From the NCBI RefSeq assembly GCF_002309535.1, contig NZ_CP023275.1, positions 682,001-746,000 of the forward strand: a DNA stretch of 64,000 bases, given 5' to 3'. This DNA comes from Sulfurospirillum diekertiae (GTDB lineage Bacteria > Campylobacterota > Campylobacteria > Campylobacterales > Sulfurospirillaceae). Made by a program: the position numbers and the translations under genes. Shown here in pieces: positions 55,741 to 64,000 of the stretch (positions are counted from its first letter, which is position 1; each line of letters begins with the position of its first letter). The notes beneath the pieces were generated by a model. It had not been told where the DNA came from, made no database searches, and was given only the letters and a program-made list of their open reading frames with translations.

Positions 55741-55751
55741 TTGACATTCAT
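55741..55751 (+). repeat. Right flanking direct repeat (candidate attR)
   Basis: TTGACATTCAT, identical to 44438-44448, only 10 nt from the stop codon of the efflux outer-membrane gene. Confidence 0.6.
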
Positions 55752-55761
55752 CATATAATCT

Positions 55762-57162
55762 TTATTTGGTTGTCAAAAGTTCACTCTCTTGCCATCCACC
55801 ACCGAGTGCTTTGAAAAGTTCTGCTTGTGAGGTTAGTAAGTATTGTTTGGTTGCAACAACATTTAAAGAAGCAGAAAGAACGCCTTTTTGGGCATCTAAG
55901 ACTTCAAGTTGGTTAGCAACACCTTGATTGAATCGTTTGGTAGAGAGGTCTAGCACTTTTTGATAGGCTTTCAGCTCTTCTTCTTGGAAGGAAAGTCTAC
56001 TTTGGGCTAAGTTCTCTTTTGCCAGTGCATCATGTACCTCTTTGTAAGCTTTCTTGACACTTTGTTCATAGCTTACAAGCGAAGATTGCAAATCGGTTTC
56101 GGAGATAGCAACACGTTGTTTAATACGCCCAAAATCAAAAATAGGCACGCTGAGGCTTGGTCCAAAGCTCCAGCGATTGGCCGTTGATTTAAGGATATTG
56201 CTTAGATCATCACTCTCTTGACCGTAACCTCCTGTGAGACTAATGGTTGGAAAATAGGCGGCTTTTTCAACACCAATAAGTGCATTTTTACTTCTAAGAT
56301 TTTCCAGTGCTTCTTGAATATCGGGGCGATTTTCCATCAGTGTGGAAGGTACACCTGCAGGTATTGTGAGTGCATTGGGTAAGCTTGCTTCTGAGTTTTT
56401 ATCTTCAAAAAGTGCTTGTGGATTTTTGCCCAATAAAATCGTTAAAGCACTTTGTTGGAGTTTATAACTCTCCATCAAGCTGTTTTGAGAGACTTTAACG
56501 TTGTTATATTGAGCAAGCGCTTGATTAGCCAAGACATCACTAATCGTTCCCACTTTTTGCTGTTTTGATCTAAATTCATAGCTCTCTTTATACGACTGTG
56601 CAGTTTTTTCTAAAATAGCCATACGCGCTTGGAGTGAAGCTAGGTTAAAATATGCACTGATTACATCGTGAATGAGTGCATTGCGAACGGTTTCGCGTGA
56701 AGCTTGTGTGGCTAAGTAAAGTGACCAGTTAGATTCGCTTTGATTAGAGAGTCGTCCCCAAAAATCAACTTCGTAAGCAAGCCCTAGCCCAAGTGTAAAG
56801 TCTGAGTACGTAGCTCCCTTACTTTTTGTGCTGTAGGCTTCATCACTAGTTTTCATACGTGTATCACCTGCATTGGCACTGAGTGTTGGAAACTCATTGT
56901 CTGTGCTGAGCCCGTAAGCCTGGCGAGCTTTAATGACTTTTAAAGCGGAGAGTTTAAGATCATCACTGCCGAGAAGTGCTTCATCCACAAGAGCATTGAG
57001 TTGCGCATCATTAAATTGTTTCCACCACTCTTTGTTTACATGTAAAGCTTCTTGCGTCGTTTGGGGAAGATCCACTTTCGGAACATTCAGCTCAGGAGAG
57101 AGTGAACATCCACCCAAAAAGAGGATCGTGACAAAGGATAAAAGGGTAATACTACGAGTCAT
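55762..57162 (-). CDS. Outer membrane efflux lipoprotein (NodT/OprM/CmeC type)
   Basis: A 466-residue outer-membrane channel of a tripartite efflux pump. The lipobox FLGGC near residue 19 marks it as a lipoprotein. Two OEP helical repeats and the C-terminal QLEVLDAQ block follow. It overlaps the RND gene by 4 nt and is the third gene of a CmeABC-type operon. The integrated element begins 10 nt after its stop. Confidence 0.92.
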   Translation of the reverse strand: MTRSITLLSFVTILFLGGCSLSPELNVPKVDLPQTTQEALHVNKEWWKQFNDAQLNALVDEALLGSDDLKLSALKVIKARQAYGLSTDNEFPTLSANAGDTRMKTSDEAYSTKSKGATYSDFTLGLGLAYEVDFWGRLSNQSESNWSLYLATQASRETVRNALIHDVISAYFNLASLQARMAILEKTAQSYKESYEFRSKQQKVGTISDVLANQALAQYNNVKVSQNSLMESYKLQQSALTILLGKNPQALFEDKNSEASLPNALTIPAGVPSTLMENRPDIQEALENLRSKNALIGVEKAAYFPTISLTGGYGQESDDLSNILKSTANRWSFGPSLSVPIFDFGRIKQRVAISETDLQSSLVSYEQSVKKAYKEVHDALAKENLAQSRLSFQEEELKAYQKVLDLSTKRFNQGVANQLEVLDAQKGVLSASLNVVATKQYLLTSQAELFKALGGGWQESELLTTK

Positions 57163-60100
57163 GAATGACTCCTTTTTGAATCAATTTTCTCTTTAGTCTT
57201 CATAATAAGGTAGAAAAAGAGCGGTACAAAGAAAGTACCGATCAAGGTCAATGTAATCATACCACCCACAACGGTTGTTCCAATAATATGGCGGCTATTG
57301 GCTCCCGCACCTGTGCTTAAGGCAAGGGGGAGTGTTCCTGCAATAAAAGCAAAAGAAGTCATAACGATCGGTCGGAAACGAATACGTGCACCTTCAATCG
57401 TTGCATCTAAGAGATTATAGCCTTCATGCATTTTTTGTATTGCAAATTCAACCATCAAAATGGCATTTTTAGACGATAATCCAACCAGCGTTACAAGACC
57501 GACTTGGAAGTAAATATCGTTTTGTAAATCTCTAAAATAGACTGCAAGGGCAGCACCAAAGAGTGCAAAGGGAACAGCAAGTACAATGGCAAATGGAATC
57601 GTCCAGCTTTCATAAAGGGCAGCCAAAATTAAGAAAACAAAGATGATGGCATAAATAAAGGCAGTATTTCCACTTTTTTCAAGCTGTTTTTCTTGGTAGG
57701 ATGTTCCTGCCCATGCAATGGTATAGCCATTAGGCAGAACCTCTTTTGCCACCTCTTCAATAATGCGTAACGCATCACCTGAACTGTATCCAGGGGCAGG
57801 TTGACCTGAAATTTGTGCGGCTTGGAACATATTGAATTTTTGGACAACCGATGGACCTACAATGCGTTTAATACTTGCCAATGAGCTAATTGGGACGAGT
57901 CTTCCTTCACTGGATTTGACAAAAATATCATTGTAGTTTTCGGTGCCTTCTCGAAAGGTGCTTTCCGATTGAACATTGACATGATAGGTTCGACCAAAGA
58001 GGTTAAAGTCGTTGGTATAGGTATTACCAAACGTTGCTTGAATCGTTGTAAAAATATCAGCGACATCCACCCCTAAAGATTTAGCTTTTTCATTATCAAC
58101 ATTGATAAGAAATTGCGGTACATTGGTATTGAGTGTTGTACGCATGGCCGCAAGTTCTTTACGAGCACTTGCTTTTTCAATGATAGTTTTCACGTAACTA
58201 TCGAGCACTTGGATATCAGAGCCTGTACGATCTTGAATGTACATTTCAAAGCCACCCGTGGTACTCATACCCATAATAGGAGGGGGTGTCACAGGAATGA
58301 GCATTGCCTCTTTATTTTGAAAAAGCCCCATCATCATTTGACCAGCGATGGCTTGGGATGTTTGATCCGCACGAGGACGTTGATCCCAATCTTTGAGACG
58401 TACAAAGCTAATACCTGCATCGGTTTTATACGCGCCGGTAATGAAGTCAATTCCCGACATTGCGCCAACACGTTCCACATTGGGATTTGTGAATGCAAAA
58501 TTACTGACCTCTTGGCTAACCTTTTGAGTACGACCTAAAGAAGCACCTGGCATAAGGTTGTTGATGACTAAGATAATCCCTTTATCTTCGTTAGGAACTA
58601 ACCCTGTTGGAATACGTGTTGTAATCAAATAGATTGCAAAGATCATCACCCCAAAAACGGCCACATTCATGATGCCGAAGCGAATGGTTTTACGTACGCC
58701 TGTGGAAAAAAGTTTTGTGCCTATTTCGAAAAGTGCATTAAATTTTTGGATGAGCCAAAAAGGTTCACTCTCATGTTTACGTAATAAAAGGGCACATAAA
58801 GCCGGTGTCAACGTCAACGCAACGATACCCGAAATGGTAACTGAGATAATAACGGTCATCGCAAATTGCTTGTACATCATGCCACTAAACCCACCCATAA
58901 AGGCAGCAGGAACAAAAACGGCACACAAAACCATGACGATGGCGATAACAGGATTGGTGATCTCACGCATGGCTTTAATCGTCGCATCTTTAACGCTTAA
59001 ATCTTCTTCATCCCTTAAAATTCTCTCGACATTTTCGATAACAACAATCGCATCATCAACCACCAAACCAATCGCTAAGGTCAGACCAAAGAGGGTGAGA
59101 AGGTTGATCGAAAAGCCTGCGGCATAAAAGCCTGCAAAGGTTCCAACGATGGAGACCGGAATGGCAAGGACAGGGATAAATGTTGCTCGAAGATTTCCTA
59201 AAAAGAGGTAAATAATACCCACAACGAGGGCAATGGAAAGGAGTAGGGTAAAAATAACCTCATGGATTGATTCCCTTACAAAGGTGGTGGGATCATATGC
59301 TGTATTGATTTGAAGGTCTGCTGGAAAATTAGTTGAAATTTCAGCCAGTTTTTTATCGAGCAGATCAGAGACTTCCAATGCATTAGCCCCTGAGGCTAAA
59401 AAGATACCTATAGGGATCATTGGATTATTGTTGTAGATACCACCAAAGTAGTAAGCTTCAACACCCAATTCAACACGGGCAACATCTTTGAGTTTTAACG
59501 ATGAACCATCCGCATTAGACTTAAGGATAATATTTTCAAATTCGGTTGCATTTTTAAGTCTGCCATCGGTTTTGACGGTATAGGTAAACGTTGGCTCTTT
59601 CTCCATCGGTTCTTGTCCGATTTGACCTGCAGCATACTGCTCATTTTGACTTTTAATGGCATTGACAACTTCGGCAGTTGTGAGCTCATAGGTAGCCAAT
59701 TTATCAGGGTTAATCCAAGCGCGAATCGAATAGTTTTTATTACCGAAAATACTCACATCACCCACTCCTGGAATTCGCTTAAGGTCATCGACAATATTGA
59801 CCAGTGCGTAGTTGGAGATAAAGGTTGTGTCATGAACATTTCCTTTAGAAGTCAGTGCCAAAACTTTCAAAATGTCAGGGGAACGCTCTCTGGTTGAAAC
59901 ACCTTGTCTACGTACCGCTTCAGGAAGTTTGTTGGTCGCAATCTGAACACGGTTGTTGACATCGACTTTAGCTTGCGCGACATCGGTTCCAATTTGAAAA
60001 TAGACACTGATGTTTACATTGCCACTTGGAGAAGCTGTTGTGGTCATATAAAGCATATTGCTAACACCGTTAATCTCTTCTTCCAAAGGAGCAGCAACGG

Positions 60101-60281
60101 TGGTCGCTAAGGTCTGCGCATCGGCTCCTGGGTAGGTTGCAGAGACAATAATCTGTGGAGGTGCAATGCTAGGGTACTCTTGAACCGGAAGCGATTTAAT
60201 CGCAATAATACCCGCCAAAATAATGACAATCGAAACAACGGTTGCAAAAATAGGGCGGTTGATAAAGAACTTTGAGAACAT
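57159..60281 (-). CDS. RND multidrug efflux pump (HAE1, CmeB-like)
   Basis: A full-length 1040-residue inner-membrane proton-driven pump. It begins FFINRPIFATVVSIVIILAG, has the family motif LPVQEYPSIAPPQI, and carries the TM4 aspartate pair in GLVVDDAIVVIENVER near residue 405. The second half repeats the fold (GLSSKNAILMVEFA near 935). It contrasts with the split pump at 25184-28418. Start and stop touch both neighbours (1-nt and 4-nt overlaps). Confidence 0.95.
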   Translation of the reverse strand: MFSKFFINRPIFATVVSIVIILAGIIAIKSLPVQEYPSIAPPQIIVSATYPGADAQTLATTVAAPLEEEINGVSNMLYMTTTASPSGNVNISVYFQIGTDVAQAKVDVNNRVQIATNKLPEAVRRQGVSTRERSPDILKVLALTSKGNVHDTTFISNYALVNIVDDLKRIPGVGDVSIFGNKNYSIRAWINPDKLATYELTTAEVVNAIKSQNEQYAAGQIGQEPMEKEPTFTYTVKTDGRLKNATEFENIILKSNADGSSLKLKDVARVELGVEAYYFGGIYNNNPMIPIGIFLASGANALEVSDLLDKKLAEISTNFPADLQINTAYDPTTFVRESIHEVIFTLLLSIALVVGIIYLFLGNLRATFIPVLAIPVSIVGTFAGFYAAGFSINLLTLFGLTLAIGLVVDDAIVVIENVERILRDEEDLSVKDATIKAMREITNPVIAIVMVLCAVFVPAAFMGGFSGMMYKQFAMTVIISVTISGIVALTLTPALCALLLRKHESEPFWLIQKFNALFEIGTKLFSTGVRKTIRFGIMNVAVFGVMIFAIYLITTRIPTGLVPNEDKGIILVINNLMPGASLGRTQKVSQEVSNFAFTNPNVERVGAMSGIDFITGAYKTDAGISFVRLKDWDQRPRADQTSQAIAGQMMMGLFQNKEAMLIPVTPPPIMGMSTTGGFEMYIQDRTGSDIQVLDSYVKTIIEKASARKELAAMRTTLNTNVPQFLINVDNEKAKSLGVDVADIFTTIQATFGNTYTNDFNLFGRTYHVNVQSESTFREGTENYNDIFVKSSEGRLVPISSLASIKRIVGPSVVQKFNMFQAAQISGQPAPGYSSGDALRIIEEVAKEVLPNGYTIAWAGTSYQEKQLEKSGNTAFIYAIIFVFLILAALYESWTIPFAIVLAVPFALFGAALAVYFRDLQNDIYFQVGLVTLVGLSSKNAILMVEFAIQKMHEGYNLLDATIEGARIRFRPIVMTSFAFIAGTLPLALSTGAGANSRHIIGTTVVGGMITLTLIGTFFVPLFFYLIMKTKEKIDSKRSHS

Positions 60282-61432
60282 TATTTTGCCTCTTCGTTAG
60301 TCACTTTATCCACTTTGACAGGGGCTCCAGCTTTGATTCTGAAGAAGTTATTAACGATGACAACATCGCCAGCTTTGAGTCCACTTTCGATAACGTAGTC
60401 ATTTTCGCTCGCTTCGCCCATTTTTACAGGTTTAACAACGGCTTTACCATCTTCTACGACAAATACAACGGTTCCAAGTGGATTTTGAAGCACCGCTTTT
60501 TGAGGAATTTTAATAACGTTATTACGTGTCAAACCAATCAGATTAACTTTCACAAATTGGTTAGGCAAAAGCTCTTTATCGACATTTTTAAAGGTAGCAC
60601 GAGCTTTGAGTGAGCCTGTTTTGGCATTGAGGGAGCTGTCTAAAAAGTCTACCACACCAATTTCTTTAAATTTGGCATCGCCAACGTGTAAAGAAGCTTT
60701 GAGTTTCCCCTCGGTTGGATTTGACCATTTACCGTTTTTGATGTTGTATTTTTGTTTCATCACATCAATATCAGGGATGGAAAATTCTACATGTAAAGGG
60801 TTGATTTGGGTAATATCTACAAGAGCAGTACCATCGGTAACGAGTGCACCAACATCGACTTGTTTCAGTCCTGTCATACCGCTCATGGTTGCTTTAATCG
60901 TTGTTCGATCTAAGTTGATAGCGGCATTTTGTAAAGCGGCTTTGGCACTGGCTAAGCTAGCTTTAGCTCCCTCATACGCCCAGTATGCGGTATCTTTTTC
61001 TTGTTCACTGGAAGCGGCTGCATCATAAAGTGCATGGATGCGCTCCCAATCTTTTCCCGCCTTTTGCATTTGAACATCTAATGCATTGACATTGGCTTTT
61101 GCAAGATTGAGCGCAGCTTCATAGGTATCGGGTTCTATTTTATAGAGTACATCACCTTCTTTAACAAAATCACCTTCGTTGAAGAATTTTTTGAGCAAAA
61201 TACCGTTGGCTCTGGCTTTGATCGTGACACTTTGTGAGCTGAGTGTTTTACCAGGGTATTGAAGTATGAGTGCTTCTTCTTTAGCCGAAGCAATTTTAAA
61301 TACATCAACCGCAGGAGCAGGGGTGTTGGTTGCAGCAGATGTAGGCTGTTTTTTTGCCTCCTCTGCATAGCTTTGTGTTCCAAGAGCTAGACACGTGACG
61401 AGAAGAAAAATCTTTTTATTAAGTAAGAACAT
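60281..61432 (-). CDS. RND efflux periplasmic adaptor (CmeA-like)
   Basis: A periplasmic adaptor of 383 residues with a signal peptide (FLLNKKIFLLVTCLALG, ending near SYA) and no lipobox. Lipoyl halves (ARANGILLKKFFNEGDFVKEG and TIKATMSGMTG) flank a helical hairpin. A beta-barrel and membrane-proximal domain follow. ATG 61432 is preferred to ATG 61438 because AAGGA is better spaced. It is first in the operon; no regulator gene of the CmeR kind lies next to it. Confidence 0.92.
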   Translation of the reverse strand: MFLLNKKIFLLVTCLALGTQSYAEEAKKQPTSAATNTPAPAVDVFKIASAKEEALILQYPGKTLSSQSVTIKARANGILLKKFFNEGDFVKEGDVLYKIEPDTYEAALNLAKANVNALDVQMQKAGKDWERIHALYDAAASSEQEKDTAYWAYEGAKASLASAKAALQNAAINLDRTTIKATMSGMTGLKQVDVGALVTDGTALVDITQINPLHVEFSIPDIDVMKQKYNIKNGKWSNPTEGKLKASLHVGDAKFKEIGVVDFLDSSLNAKTGSLKARATFKNVDKELLPNQFVKVNLIGLTRNNVIKIPQKAVLQNPLGTVVFVVEDGKAVVKPVKMGEASENDYVIESGLKAGDVVIVNNFFRIKAGAPVKVDKVTNEEAK

Positions 61433-61544
61433 CCGCATTCCTTGTGTTGTTATAATGGTGACATTTTAACATATCGCTGTTAATAATATGTAAATAATGA
61501 AAGTTGCTACTATACTTTAATAAACTTTAAATGCAACTCCCTTT

Positions 61545-61550
61545 ATAATC
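61545..61550 (+). promoter_or_regulatory. -10 box TATAAT for the PAS-chemoreceptor pair
   Basis: CCTTTATAATCAAGC lies 30 nt before the PAS gene. Confidence 0.55.
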
Positions 61551-61579
61551 AAGCAAAAGATGATGTTAAGGATATATCA

Positions 61580-61975
61580 ATGCAAACCTTAGGCGATGAA
61601 ATTTTATTGGATGAAACGTCTTTATTGGTTTCAGAAACCGATGCAAAGGGCGTTATCGTTTATGCGGATGAAACCTTTGCAAAATTTTCAGGGTATACAT
61701 TAGAAGAGTTGATTGGACGGCCACATAATATGATCCGTCATCCTGATATGCCAAAAGCGGCATTTAAAGAGCTTTGGGAGACTATTAAGCAAGGAAATAC
61801 ATGGCAAGGATTTGTTAAAAATCACACCAAAAGTGGAAAGTATTATTGGGTTTATGCGACTATCTTCCCTTTTGGAAAAGACCATTATCTCTCTGTTCGT
61901 AAAATGGCAAGTCGAGATGAGGTGGAAACGTATTCAAAACTTTATGCCACGATGCGCGCAAGTGAGGGAAAATAA
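61580..61975 (+). CDS. PAS domain protein (Aer/CetB-like)
   Basis: A 131-residue single PAS domain without membrane segment. [20 protein letters not shown] and [18 protein letters not shown] are the pattern of the FAD-binding PAS of aerotaxis proteins. Its stop overlaps the start of a chemoreceptor (TAATG), so the two are made together. This recalls the CetA-CetB pair of Campylobacter, where a PAS protein signals through a separate receptor. Flavin binding is inferred. Confidence 0.87.
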   Translation: MQTLGDEILLDETSLLVSETDAKGVIVYADETFAKFSGYTLEELIGRPHNMIRHPDMPKAAFKELWETIKQGNTWQGFVKNHTKSGKYYWVYATIFPFGKDHYLSVRKMASRDEVETYSKLYATMRASEGK

Positions 61976-63678
61976 TGAAACATTTATCCATACAATTTAA
62001 AGTTACCTTGCTTCTTATCATCTCTTTGGTGCTGACAGCAGTAGTCTCGACGGTAGTCGTTGCTTTTTTGATGAAAAACGATGCTTCCGAACGACTGGAT
62101 AGCGTTCGTGCCGTGATGACACGTGAAAAGGTTGAAGCACTCTCCGATAAAGTGAAAATTGCGTATCATGTGGTGAATTCGTTTTATGAAGCATTGCAAA
62201 ATGACCCCGACAACAGTGATCCAAATGTGGTTAAAGCGTATCAAGAAAAAGCAAAAACCGCAATCAAAAAGTTGCGTTTTGGCGAAGACGGTTACTTTTG
62301 GATTAATGATTTTACCCCTAAAATGGTGATGCACCCCATCAAATCTTCCTTAGATGGAGCTAATTTAAGCGGTTCAAAAGACCCTAAAGGAAAGTTTTTA
62401 TTTAACGAAATGGTTCAGATTGTTACTCAAAATGGTAAAGGTGTGGTGAACTATCTGTGGGAAAAACCTGGTTTTACGACACCGCAAGCGAAGATCTCCT
62501 TTGTCGAAGGGTTTAAACCGTGGGGATGGATTATAGGAACGGGTGTTTATGCCGATGATATTGATGCCTTGGTTGTGAAAGAGAAGCAAAAATTGGATGA
62601 GGCGTTGCTTTCTTTAATCCTGCGTAACAGCATTATTCTCTTAGTGGTTGTAACACTTTTTTCGTTTATCTCACGCTATTTGAGCCAAAAACTCATTGGT
62701 AGCAGAATGGCGGACTTAAAACGGTATGTAGAAGATTTTGGACTGTATGTTACCAACAAAAAGAACCTTATTGATGAACGTTTGAATGACCATGCCGAGG
62801 ATGAAATAGGCTCAACGGTGAGTGTGATCGACAAAACGTTTAAAGACTTTGAAAAACTACATTTAGATGATATTCGAGTCGTTGGTGAAGTGCTCATCAT
62901 CTGTTCTAAAATGTCCAATGGCTATATGAACAACAAAACCTCTTTTGTCTCTTCTAACTTTTTAACCAATCGTCTCTCCTATGAAATTGATGCGATGATT
63001 GCTAAGGTGAATGAAGTGATGCAAGCAACACTCTCTTCTCTCAAAGATTTTCAAAAGGGTGACTTTAGCAAGCCTATTGCTATTGCAACCAATGGGGAGC
63101 TTAAAGAGTTGGTTGAGGGCGTGAATGCGCTTGGGAGTGCCTTAGCTAAAATGATTCGTGAAAATGCAGAACAGAGTGCACAACTTCATGAAAATGCCGA
63201 TCAACTAGCGAGCTCTGTGGCAACAATCAAAAATGAACCGCTCAGTGATCTTAATCGTATCGTGAAAAAGACAACGGCATCGATGCACGAAATGGGCTTG
63301 GTTCAACAGCACCTTGCCGAAACCCTCAGTACACTGACACAAAATGCGAAAGAGGCAAATGACATCTTAAATATGATTGGTGATATAGCCGATCAAACCA
63401 ATCTTTTAGCACTGAATGCCGCCATTGAAGCAGCTAGGGCCGGGGAGCATGGTCGTGGGTTTGCCGTTGTTGCCGATAACATTCGCGAGCTTGCCGATAA
63501 AACAAGTCACTCACTCACTCAAATCCAAGCAACCATTGGTGTCATTGTAGGTGGTATCGTCGATAGTTCGGCGAAAATGAGCACGAATGCCAAAGAGATG
63601 AATAGCTTAACCGATGATGTGGAAGAGATTCAAGAAAAAACCAGTGATATTTTAAATATTATGAGTAAACTAGGCTAA
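61975..63678 (+). CDS. Methyl-accepting chemotaxis protein with Cache sensor
   Basis: A 567-residue chemoreceptor. TM1 is at about 12-33. A single Cache domain follows ([19 protein letters not shown] ... [11 protein letters not shown]), a fold that binds small organic acids in relatives. TM2 is at about 215-236, and the signalling tip [20 protein letters not shown] is near 470. Unlike Campylobacter CetA it has its own ligand domain, so it could integrate redox input from the PAS partner with an outside ligand. A palindrome-built terminator follows. Confidence 0.92.
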   Translation: MKHLSIQFKVTLLLIISLVLTAVVSTVVVAFLMKNDASERLDSVRAVMTREKVEALSDKVKIAYHVVNSFYEALQNDPDNSDPNVVKAYQEKAKTAIKKLRFGEDGYFWINDFTPKMVMHPIKSSLDGANLSGSKDPKGKFLFNEMVQIVTQNGKGVVNYLWEKPGFTTPQAKISFVEGFKPWGWIIGTGVYADDIDALVVKEKQKLDEALLSLILRNSIILLVVVTLFSFISRYLSQKLIGSRMADLKRYVEDFGLYVTNKKNLIDERLNDHAEDEIGSTVSVIDKTFKDFEKLHLDDIRVVGEVLIICSKMSNGYMNNKTSFVSSNFLTNRLSYEIDAMIAKVNEVMQATLSSLKDFQKGDFSKPIAIATNGELKELVEGVNALGSALAKMIRENAEQSAQLHENADQLASSVATIKNEPLSDLNRIVKKTTASMHEMGLVQQHLAETLSTLTQNAKEANDILNMIGDIADQTNLLALNAAIEAARAGEHGRGFAVVADNIRELADKTSHSLTQIQATIGVIVGGIVDSSAKMSTNAKEMNSLTDDVEEIQEKTSDILNIMSKLG

Positions 63679-63683
63679 ATTGC

Positions 63684-63717
63684 GTTACATGTAAAGATAA
63701 CATACTTTACATGTAAC
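63684..63717 (+). terminator. Terminator made of two ACATGT palindromes
   Basis: GTTACATGTAAAG (63684-63696) and CTTTACATGTAAC (63705-63717) form a perfect 13-bp stem around an 8-nt loop, followed by a T-rich tract. Confidence 0.75.
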
Positions 63718-63798
63718 TCTTCCTTTTTGTTTTCTCCTTCATCTTTTTCCAGATTTCCCGATTTAGCTATGGGGACAAATAAAATGAAGGAGATGGAC

Positions 63799-64000
63799 AT
63801 GAGTACCATCAACACATCTTACACCAACCAAGTTCTGGTAGATCAAAATCAAAATACCTCCAGTAACAGTTCTACATCTTCAACTAAAACTGCAGAGGCA
63901 GTGCCAAGTGTGGCAGAAACCTCTCGTAGTACACCTGTTGATAGCGTTGAAATTTCAGATGAAGCAAAAGCGTTGGCTGCAGGTAGCACAACAAGTGCCA
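63799..64000 (+). CDS. Serine/threonine-rich protein, 5' part only
   Basis: The frame opens at ATG 63799 behind AAGGAG (63787-63792) and runs off the window. The first 67 residues are rich in S, T, N and Q and end in a DSVEISDEAKALAAG stretch of the kind seen in small flagella-associated proteins. Upstream CCCGATTTAG (63756-63765) resembles a sigma-28 -10 element. Both hints are weak and the protein is unidentified. Confidence 0.55.
   Translation, partial: MSTINTSYTNQVLVDQNQNTSSNSSTSSTKTAEAVPSVAETSRSTPVDSVEISDEAKALAAGSTTSA

Larger units (their letters stand above)
44438..55751 (+). mobile_element. Integrated virus-like element with IS110-type recombinase
   Basis: About 11.3 kb bounded by the direct repeat TTGACATTCAT. 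All genes but one run rightward: IS110-type recombinase, small proteins, candidate ssDNA-binding protein, Rep_trans-like initiator, C5 methyltransferase, M15 peptidase, then unrecognised proteins and a multi-hairpin non-coding region. Gene size, Rep type and strong T-richness of the coding strand suggest an ssDNA virus. No Zot/pI ATPase or hydrophobic major coat protein typical of inoviruses is recognised. Several genes are frameshifted, so it may be decaying. The full TTTACATGTAAA host palindrome is absent from it. Confidence 0.85.
297..63717. repeat. Dispersed 12-bp palindrome TTTACATGTAAA
   Basis: Full 12-mers start at 297, 7628, 11524, 24380, 25116, 28455, 31743, 32263, 34023, 38583, 38774, 41390, 43147 and 57035. 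Further TACATGTA cores start at 12938, 16873, 17500, 18996, 28426, 29648, 38710, 39358, 43375, 49207, 50982, 53977, 60788, 63686 and 63708. Copies lie both between and within genes. A random 38-40% GC sequence of this size should hold about two of the 8-mers. The element at 44438-55751 holds no full copy. Confidence 0.85.

Overview
The window comes from a Campylobacterota (epsilonproteobacterial) chromosome, most likely Sulfurospirillum or a close relative. The gene content and the gene order purD-RDD-lptD-pnp, a solitary atpE, and pheS-pheT-aroA-ispH-rpsA-(membrane protein)-serA match what is known of Campylobacter-type genomes. No rRNA and no CRISPR array was seen.

Layout. 1-6.9 kb: a 6S RNA candidate leading into purD, then an RDD protein, lptD, pnp, atpE and tRNA-Leu(GAG). 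7-13.4 kb: carbon metabolism at the pyruvate/oxaloacetate/PEP node (OadG-like, OadA/PycB, pckA), then argH and a HIT protein. 13.5-22.8 kb: a tightly overlapping housekeeping operon. 23-28.4 kb: a TolC/MFP/RND efflux operon whose RND pump is encoded as two half-genes. 28.4-41.4 kb: a small HTH operon, efp, two chemoreceptors with a leftover receptor 3' end between them, a DJ-1 protein, a MutS7/HNH gene broken by one base, an S1 protein, a flavoprotein and a diguanylate cyclase. 41.4-44.4 kb (minus strand): hemJ, a cowN-like gene with a sigma-54-type promoter, an esterase and an Old Yellow Enzyme. 44.4-55.75 kb: an integrated element. 55.76-61.4 kb: a CmeABC-type efflux operon. 61.6-63.7 kb: a PAS protein coupled to a Cache chemoreceptor. 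The window ends inside a serine/threonine-rich protein.

The most unusual part is the 11.3 kb element at about 44438-55751. It is flanked by an 11-bp direct repeat and separates the CmeABC-type operon from the OYE and esterase genes that continue in the same direction. Its first gene is an IS110/Piv-type DEDD recombinase that overlaps the next viral gene, so it looks like the element's own integrase rather than a stray IS. A non-coding leader ahead of it can fold into a long interrupted hairpin and is a candidate guide (bridge) RNA. Behind it are a candidate ssDNA-binding protein, a Rep_trans-like replication initiator, a C5 DNA methyltransferase, an M15 peptidase (endolysin-like), several unrecognised probable structural proteins and a 340-nt multi-hairpin region that could be an origin or packaging signal. 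No Zot-like or other Walker-A ATPase is visible, so the element does not fit a standard inovirus. Strong T-richness of the coding strand suggests an ssDNA virus. Several genes in it carry frameshifts.

The second genome-scale signal is the palindrome TTTACATGTAAA. I count 29 copies of its core TACATGTA by eye, 14 of them full 12-mers. They lie in coding and intergenic DNA alike, and the full 12-mer is absent from the integrated element. It behaves like a highly iterated host palindrome and also builds several terminator stems.
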